Shown: positions 29,606-35,058 of the stretch, piece by piece
How positions within the stretch are numbered: position 1 is the stretch's first letter
Layout of the letters: every line of letters starts with the position of its first letter
Origin: Thermomucor indicae-seudaticae
Lineage: Eukaryota > Mucoromycota > Mucoromycetes > Mucorales > Lichtheimiaceae
Length of the DNA: 35,058 nucleotides
Assembly: GCA_000787465.1 (NCBI GenBank)
Contig: JSYX01000370.1
Coordinates: forward strand, 1 to 35,058
Direction: 5' to 3'
The notes under the pieces: model-generated
The model's input: the letters and a program-made list of their open reading frames with translations, nothing else
What the model was told of the DNA's origin: nothing
The model's database searches: none
Translations under genes and position numbers: made by a program

Positions 29606-30459
29606 ACGACCCTTCGCAAAAGATCTCTGCGTTATATAATGACTTTTTCTAAGTATTGACAAGCAAAAGCTCCCTCGCTTCGCGACGGGAACCGCGAATG
29701 AATCAGTGGAGAGGGAAAAGTTCTTTTAGACAGAAAAGCTACAAAAAGCATTATATGTAATCCAAAAACGTGGGGAAGTTGCCGTGTGTAACGCCAAAAA
29801 ATGCGGGGAAGACTCTAGAACAAAAAAGGTGTTTCAGGTGTACAGGAGATTGCAACATTCAAGGTTACAATAAGAGCGAAACGTAAAAAGAGTGGATCTT
29901 GAAAGGCAAATGGAATGAATACGATAGAGCCACCGTCTCAAAAGGGCCCTGCGGGTAGCTGTTATAAATGAGACCACATCAAGCAGAAGAGATAAAAAAG
30001 CGTATTGATGTGAAAAAGAAAATGAAAAGACTTTCTCATAGGTCTGCGGGCGGCTTAACTAAACCTTAGAAAACCTTAAGGTGATCCTACGTGTAAGAGC
30101 CTATAAGGTTGAATCATTGCAAGCGTGCACGGTGTCCTGGATAACGTGGATCACGGACCATCAGCGTATGCACCCTCTGAATGGGTGGATATATTCGTTA
30201 TCCAAGTTAAAAACATGTGTGCTGTTGGATGTCTTTTGCAGAACCATCGTAATGCAGCGACCCACATTATAATCTCAACCCATCAGTGGATTGATACTCT
30301 TAACGATACATTGTGGCATGGATTGACGAACGTAGAACACGGCATATAGATATTTATTTGATGTTAGAAGAATTGTAGAAGTAAATTTTAAACAGAATGT
30401 ACGTGAAATGTATTGATAAAATCTTTGCTTGCTCTGCTGAAACTAAGATGCTGCTGCTT
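29606..30459. other. Gene-free stretch of about 0.85 kb
   Basis: Short open frames (for example 30125-30349) show no family match. GGGCCCTGCGGGTAGC near 29944 and A-rich tracts occur, with no repeat partner in the window. Its right end borders the helicase fragment, so part of it may be Helitron-derived. Confidence 0.4.
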
Positions 30460-30619
30460 TTAATTCAGGAAGGCGTCTCGGTATACTACATTTCTAGTGA
30501 CAAATTGAGATGCTGAATCACTGGAGGAATCCTTTTCGGCGATGATGCGGATGTTGCGATAACCGGTAACACGCGACATGGCGACGTAGAGTTGGCCGTG
30601 CGAAAAAGCGGGGCGTGCA
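30460..30619 (-). pseudogene. PIF1-type helicase C-terminal fragment (Helitron-like)
   Basis: The minus strand reads ARPAFSHGQLYVAMSRVTGY, then RNIRIIAEKDS, and ends in TAA at 30460-30462. The SHGQLYVAMSRV block is the last conserved helicase motif of PIF1 helicases and of the Rep-helicase of Helitrons. Nothing upstream (above 30620) continues the domain, so only about 50 residues remain. It is probably the broken end of a Helitron or Helitron-captured helicase. Confidence 0.75.
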
Positions 30620-30875
30620 AGATATTAGGCTACAAATTTGGTTTGCAGTTGATGCAAAATATACGTTTGAGTAGTGCGAAAGTCCAATCAATAAACAGTA
30701 TTGCTAAATTACCATTCCTGAAGAACATCATACTCAGGCCTAGAATGATACAAAAAGACGGTTGTAAAGTAGCTCTAGACAAACATCATTCAATTTTGAC
30801 TGTACCTGAGCATTTGATTTGCTGCAGAAATTTTGAGGACAAAAACCGCCTTCTTTTCGTCCACCGCGCTTCACA

Positions 30876-33222
30876 ATGCTTGATCTTTTTACCATTTTGA
30901 ACAAGGGCGGCTTTGTCCTATGGCAAAAAGCTTTCGCCCCAGTATTAGGGGCTCCAGTGGAATCGCTCATTAAAAACGTGCTGATTGAAGAACGTGCAGG
31001 AACCGATATTTACTATCATGACAATTATGCATTAAAGTGGACGTTTGCGAATGAAGTCGATCTCGTGTTTGTGGTAAATTCCCTGGCGAGCAACGAAGGA
31101 ATGCTGCTTTATTGACGTTATAGTTGAAAAAGGTAGTCTATCAAAAGGTCCTGCAATTATCTTACCTGGATGAGCTACTGGAAACCATAAGACGACTGTT
31201 CCTCGTGACGTTTGGACAAACCTTGGACACGTTTCAATCCTACAAGCCTTTTGACGATCTTTTCGACCGAACACTGCACCAGCTCGAAGATAAATACGCA
31301 TCAGTATGTTATGCAGCGACCTAGGCTATATATCACTGATAGTAATAAGCTACGCAAAACCATCAGAATCGCCATAAGGCACCGAGGAAATTCGAAGATA
31401 CGAAAAAGTATGAAAATACTTTGAAAGGATCTCAAACAAAGACTGGTAAGTATATATATATTCTCTGATGTGATTTGATGTGGCGCGATGGAGCGGATTC
31501 GACAAACTATTGACTCCATACCTGCCTACATTCAAGCCAGCCAAACGTCAAAGAGCACGACTACCATAAAAAATGTGGACGAGGACGAAATAGCGAGAAA
31601 CATACAGGCTCTGAAGCTACAATCTAGTCCGAGACAGAGAAAGAAAGGTCGCGGGAAAGTGTCCCCCGTAACCTCGCCCAATATCAACGAGTAAGTATAG
31701 CCGAATTCCCGTTGGTGGACCTGGCGTATTGACAGTAGTTTGAAGCGACACGAGCAAAAAGAAAAAGTCTCAGAAAAAAGCGCGAGTTTGGGAAGGACAA
31801 ATCGCCAAAGGCGAAATGGAATCGCTTGATTACAGTGGCCAAACCGGTGGCGACGATTCAGAAAACATAGCCAGTAGTGCGGCAATGCTCGCTGATCCCA
31901 GCAAGTACGGAACAAAAAACAAAGATGGCATCTATGAAGTACAGGACGTGACGGTGGCCACGGACGAAGAGGGTGATGATGATTCCGATGGAGGTTTTGA
32001 GCTATTACCAGATAATATGGAACTGTCTACGACAGGCAATAGCAGCAGCAGCAATGTTGGAGGCTTCTTTTCGTTTATCAAGTCAATGACGGGTCAAAAA
32101 GAACTTACTCAAGAGACACTGGATCCGGTATTGAGCAACATGAAGGAACATTTGATAAAGAAGAACGTGGCAAGTGATATTGCTGAGCACTTGTGCCAAA
32201 GTGTCAAGTCGAGTTTGTTGGGAAAAAAGCTTGGTAGCTTTCAACGTAAGTCCGAACTCTCTTTATGAGTCTTTCTGTTCAGCGGTATATCTCCAAAGCA
32301 TAATTTATCAGGTGTGTCAACGTTGGTACGCGATAGTATGGAAAAGGCGCTGGAGCGGATATTGACACCAAAGACATCATTGGATATTCTACGGGACATT
32401 GAACAAGCAAAAACTGAGAAAAGACCCTATGTCATTGCGTTTATTGGCGTCAACGGCGTTGGAAAGGTAAGAAAGAGAATGGAAGATTCTGGGAGGGAGT
32501 GCTTAAAAGCCTTTTTTAATCTCATAACGGCATGGGCCAGTCTACTAATCTTAGCAAAGTGTGTTTCTGGCTCCTACAAAATGACTACAAGGTCTTGATT
32601 GCTGCGTGCGATACGTTCCGAAGCGGTGCCGTGGAGCAACTGCGCGTACATGCCAGGAATTTACGAGCTTTACAGACGAGTGGGAATGGCATCGTGGAGT
32701 TGTTTGAGAGAGGATATGGAAAAGATTCTGCAGGAATAGCGAAAGATGCGATTCGTTATGGTAAGGCTTTGTCTCGGACCGTGTATGGACATCCTTGCTA
32801 AACAATATACCTTTAATGATGATTTATTAGCTGCTTCAAATCAATTTGATGTCGTGTTGATTGATACAGCCGGACGTATGCAAGATAATGAACCATTGAT
32901 GCGGGCATTGGCAAAACTGGTTGCTGTCAATAATCCTGACAAGATCATTTTCGTGGGCGAAGCTCTAGTCGGCAACGAGGCCGTGGATCAACTCACGAAA
33001 TTCAACCAAGCACTTCAAGATTTCTCCGGCATGCAGAATCCAAGGCATATTGATGGAATGATCCTAACCAAATTTGATACGATCGATGACAAGGTCGGTG
33101 CGGCTCTATCCATGACATATATCACTGGACAACCCATCTACTTTGTGGGTACTGGACAAACGTACACGGACCTCAAGAATCTACGGGTCTCGCACGTTGT
33201 TCAAAGTCTTCTTCGTAAGTAG
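30876..33222 (+). CDS. SRP101: Signal recognition particle receptor subunit alpha
   Basis: The SRP receptor alpha GTPase docks ribosome-SRP complexes at the ER. Eight exons (30876-31073, 31133-31303, 31367-31445, 31537-31690, 31746-32245, 32312-32466, 32541-32760, 32831-33222) join in frame to 622 aa, close to other eukaryotic SR-alpha proteins. Residues 1-130 form the SRX longin-like domain that binds the beta subunit ([36 protein letters not shown]). A basic, disordered linker follows ([21 protein letters not shown]). The NG domain starts near 310. Its motifs are GVNGVGK at 413-419 then [23 protein letters not shown] at 504-508 and TKFD at 572-575. The C-terminal [16 protein letters not shown] is typical. 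Intron 3 (91 bp) is the longest and its acceptor was chosen by frame. The gene appears intact. Confidence 0.95.
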
Positions 33223-33355
33223 ATATGTCCGTACACATATATTATCCTTGCTACTTTATATACTGGTTTTTGCATGTCAATTTGCGTCGCTTGAAAAATA
33301 CTGATCTTCAACCTTCGCCGCCGTATGTACTTTTAACACGGAAATATTCATAGTT

Positions 33356-34190
33356 TTATTCTCGAGATGGAGATCTTGGAAGACAACGTTGGATTCCCGT
33401 TGCATCTTTTCGGACAAGGGCAATGTTAGTGGAGTTGACTTGTACTCGCAAGTCAGGCGAGGGTTCTCCAAATATGCGACTTCTTTGTACATTATTTGAA
33501 TGTTCATTTTTTAATTGCTCGACCTTCGTCAGAGCCTCTGAGATGCGTATCTTACGCATTCATCATGGTCAGCGACAACAAAGCATCACGGGTTCACAAC
33601 TGCGTACCTTGAGTTCGCAAAAGAACTCCAAAACACCGATAACCTCGTTAACATCATCAAAAGATGCAGGAATATGCGTTTCTTTGACGAGCTGAAAGAG
33701 ATTCACGTCAGGTTCAGGCGTGTAAGCCGCCCATAGCTTCAGTTTTTGTTCTAGGACGAAGGAGGTTAGTGTTACTTATATTAAAATATGGACTACTATC
33801 CTGATACCTTTTTCATGAAGGAAGTATAGGCGGATCTTGGAGGATGCGCTAATTCTTGCACGGTGATACGATTTGACCAGTCTTCGCAACATGGCCAACG
33901 AGTTAAATGCTCCCTTTACGTGATCATATCCTGCTCTGGTACGATTTCGATACCCATACGCGCCTGTCGTCTCCAGAATCAGGATTTCAACGGAGTCAAT
34001 ATTTTGCACTCACAGAGATCTGTCCACGTTGAATCCATATATATTGTCTTCCTTTCCCGTGTTGACCTTCATGTCTTCGAGCATCGCCTGCAACTGCGTC
34101 TCTCAGGTATCATCTCTACTTTGTTCGAGCCAGATACCTCGTCGGCCACGATGTCCAAGAGAGGCCAAAGGAGCGTATACAGTTACCGCG
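33356..34190 (-). pseudogene. Partly decayed copy of an unrecognised fungal gene family
   Basis: I do not know its function. On the minus strand three exons join cleanly: one ending at 33808 (VEILILETTGAYGYRN, YDHVKGAFNSLAML, SSKIRLYFLHEK), one at 33750-33608 (LKLWAAYTPEPDVNLFQLVK, VLEFFCELK) and one at 33550-33356 (IRISEALTKVEQLKNEHSNN, ending SPSRE). Introns 33751-33807 and 33551-33607 are both 57 bp, GT-AG. Upstream the frame fails: an in-frame TGA at about 34009-34011 precedes VQNIDSVEI, and a shift near 34110 separates VADEVSGSNKVEMIP from QLQAMLEDMK. The ILILETTG strand after an acidic run is reminiscent of LEGK in the relic at 22750-24095, so the two may be distant relatives. This is inferred from layout only. 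Confidence 0.5.
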
Positions 34191-34225
34191 CGCTAAACCG
34201 GTCACCTGCGTTTCGCCAAAGGTGA

Positions 34226-35058
34226 TCGTTATAGCGAGCATATCAGATTAGCGAATTCATATCCCGACATAGTTTTCGAAAAATTCGTTTGCCCTACATT
34301 ATGCAAGACACTTCCCTCGCCTTCGCATACTTTGAGGAAATTCAGATCTGCTGATAATTCTTCGAGTCGACGAGAATCCAATATATGTTCCTTGTCCGTA
34401 TCACCCTTGATGAAGATGAGTCATGTATGACTGAGCATTATAAGTACACTTTCACGTTCATTAGTCAAACTGTCCGAGAGATCGTTGCGATTAGATCTCA
34501 CCAGGCAACCTAATAAATAAGTTGGCATAACCGGGTTAAAGAAAAACTTCGCTTTTTACTTCTTTATTCAACATAAACGGACAATATTGCGATGGAAGCT
34601 AATATTATGCGTATTTAGATAGTAAAGGTTAATGTAGTTACCAGTGTCCCTGCACACCGCGCAGCCAGCGCGCCCTTGCAACAAAGCCAAAAGACGATGA
34701 CGTGGCACCCGCCCCGCATGACGAATCACCCAGCCCTAACAAAGGAGGCTCGCAGACCCGCTCAACATGATTGCAAGCTCAAAAGGCTTCCAGACTTGAC
34801 GGCGCATGATGTCCAGATAGGTTTGCCGCCTCGGACAAGGCGACATGACGTTCACATGCAGCGACGAAAGGCAGAGTGCCTTTAAGAAAGAGAACAGAAG
34901 GCAAGAGAAAGAAGACGAACAAAAACGAGTTTTTAGTCCATTTTATACGGTCTGATGATGTCAGCCATAAGTTTCATGCAACTTGTCTGTTTCATGTGAT
35001 TCTTGGCAAAACTGGATCCTCACTTGTTATCGAAAATCTTTTGGTGTTGTTGGCTACA
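34226..35058. other. Window end, no supported gene
   Basis: The minus strand between 34250 and 34430 has a protein-like run (DKEHILDSRRLEELSADLNF) that could be a further upstream piece of the decayed gene at 33356-34190. From 34500 to the end I see no gene, RNA or repeat. The ORF at 34676-34885 is GC-rich and unsupported. Confidence 0.4.

Noticed and set aside
30125..30349. 74-aa ORF with His/Trp-rich composition
   Set aside because: It has no ATG at its start in some readings, no family match and no supporting splice or promoter signals.
33423..33695. Plus-strand ORFs across 33423-34225
   Set aside because: They are shadows of the minus-strand exons, which have matching GT-AG introns and coherent protein sequence.

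Overview
This window looks like nuclear DNA from an early-diverging filamentous fungus, most likely Mucoromycota (Mucorales-type). Genes carry many short introns (mostly 50-75 bp), lie close together on both strands, and often have a plain TATA box 45-60 bp before the ATG. The housekeeping proteins are typical fungal ones. Gene models below come from joining exons by hand at splice sites while keeping reading frame and family motifs. Introns were not confirmed by RNA data.

Layout. 1-2600: Tc1/mariner-type DNA; an old transposase relic (131-365, +) and an apparently intact element (1086-2600) with perfect 35-bp inverted repeats and a DD34E transposase. 3138-3821: glyoxalase I (+). 4145-4229: an 85-bp palindromic MITE-like element. 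5905-7281: GT15 mannosyltransferase (+). 7462-9600: unrecognised 612-aa protein (+). 9981-11151: LST2-like protein (+). 11318-12158: P-loop/sulfotransferase-like protein (+). 12215-12865: Yop1/DP1 (-), with an 11-nt microexon. 13604-15933: ARS-binding protein 2-like protein (-). 16127-19420: a 3.3-kb element with about 255-bp inverted repeats and TA flanks, carrying a decayed Fanzor (eukaryotic TnpB-like RNA-guided nuclease) gene. 19555-21515: mitochondrial tyrosyl-tRNA synthetase (-, 9 exons). 21794-22256: small spliced gene (+). 22750-25060: mobile-element graveyard with a decayed hypothetical gene and a tyrosine recombinase relic. 25397-25467: tRNA-Gln(CUG) (-). 26241-26963: non-autonomous hAT-like element. 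27502-29605: TPR/F-box/LRR gene (+) broken by frameshifts. 30460-30619: PIF1-type helicase C-terminal fragment (-). 30876-33222: SRP receptor alpha subunit (+, 8 exons). 33356-34190: partly decayed copy of an unrecognised gene (-).

The host genes do not form a pathway: they cover methylglyoxal detoxification, Golgi mannosylation, ER shaping, co-translational targeting, mitochondrial translation and ubiquitin-ligase adaptors. The main interest is the mobile DNA between them, above all the Fanzor-bearing inverted-repeat element wedged between two host genes, and the splicing oddities: three GC-AG introns among about 37 inferred, an 11-nt microexon and a 23-nt microexon.
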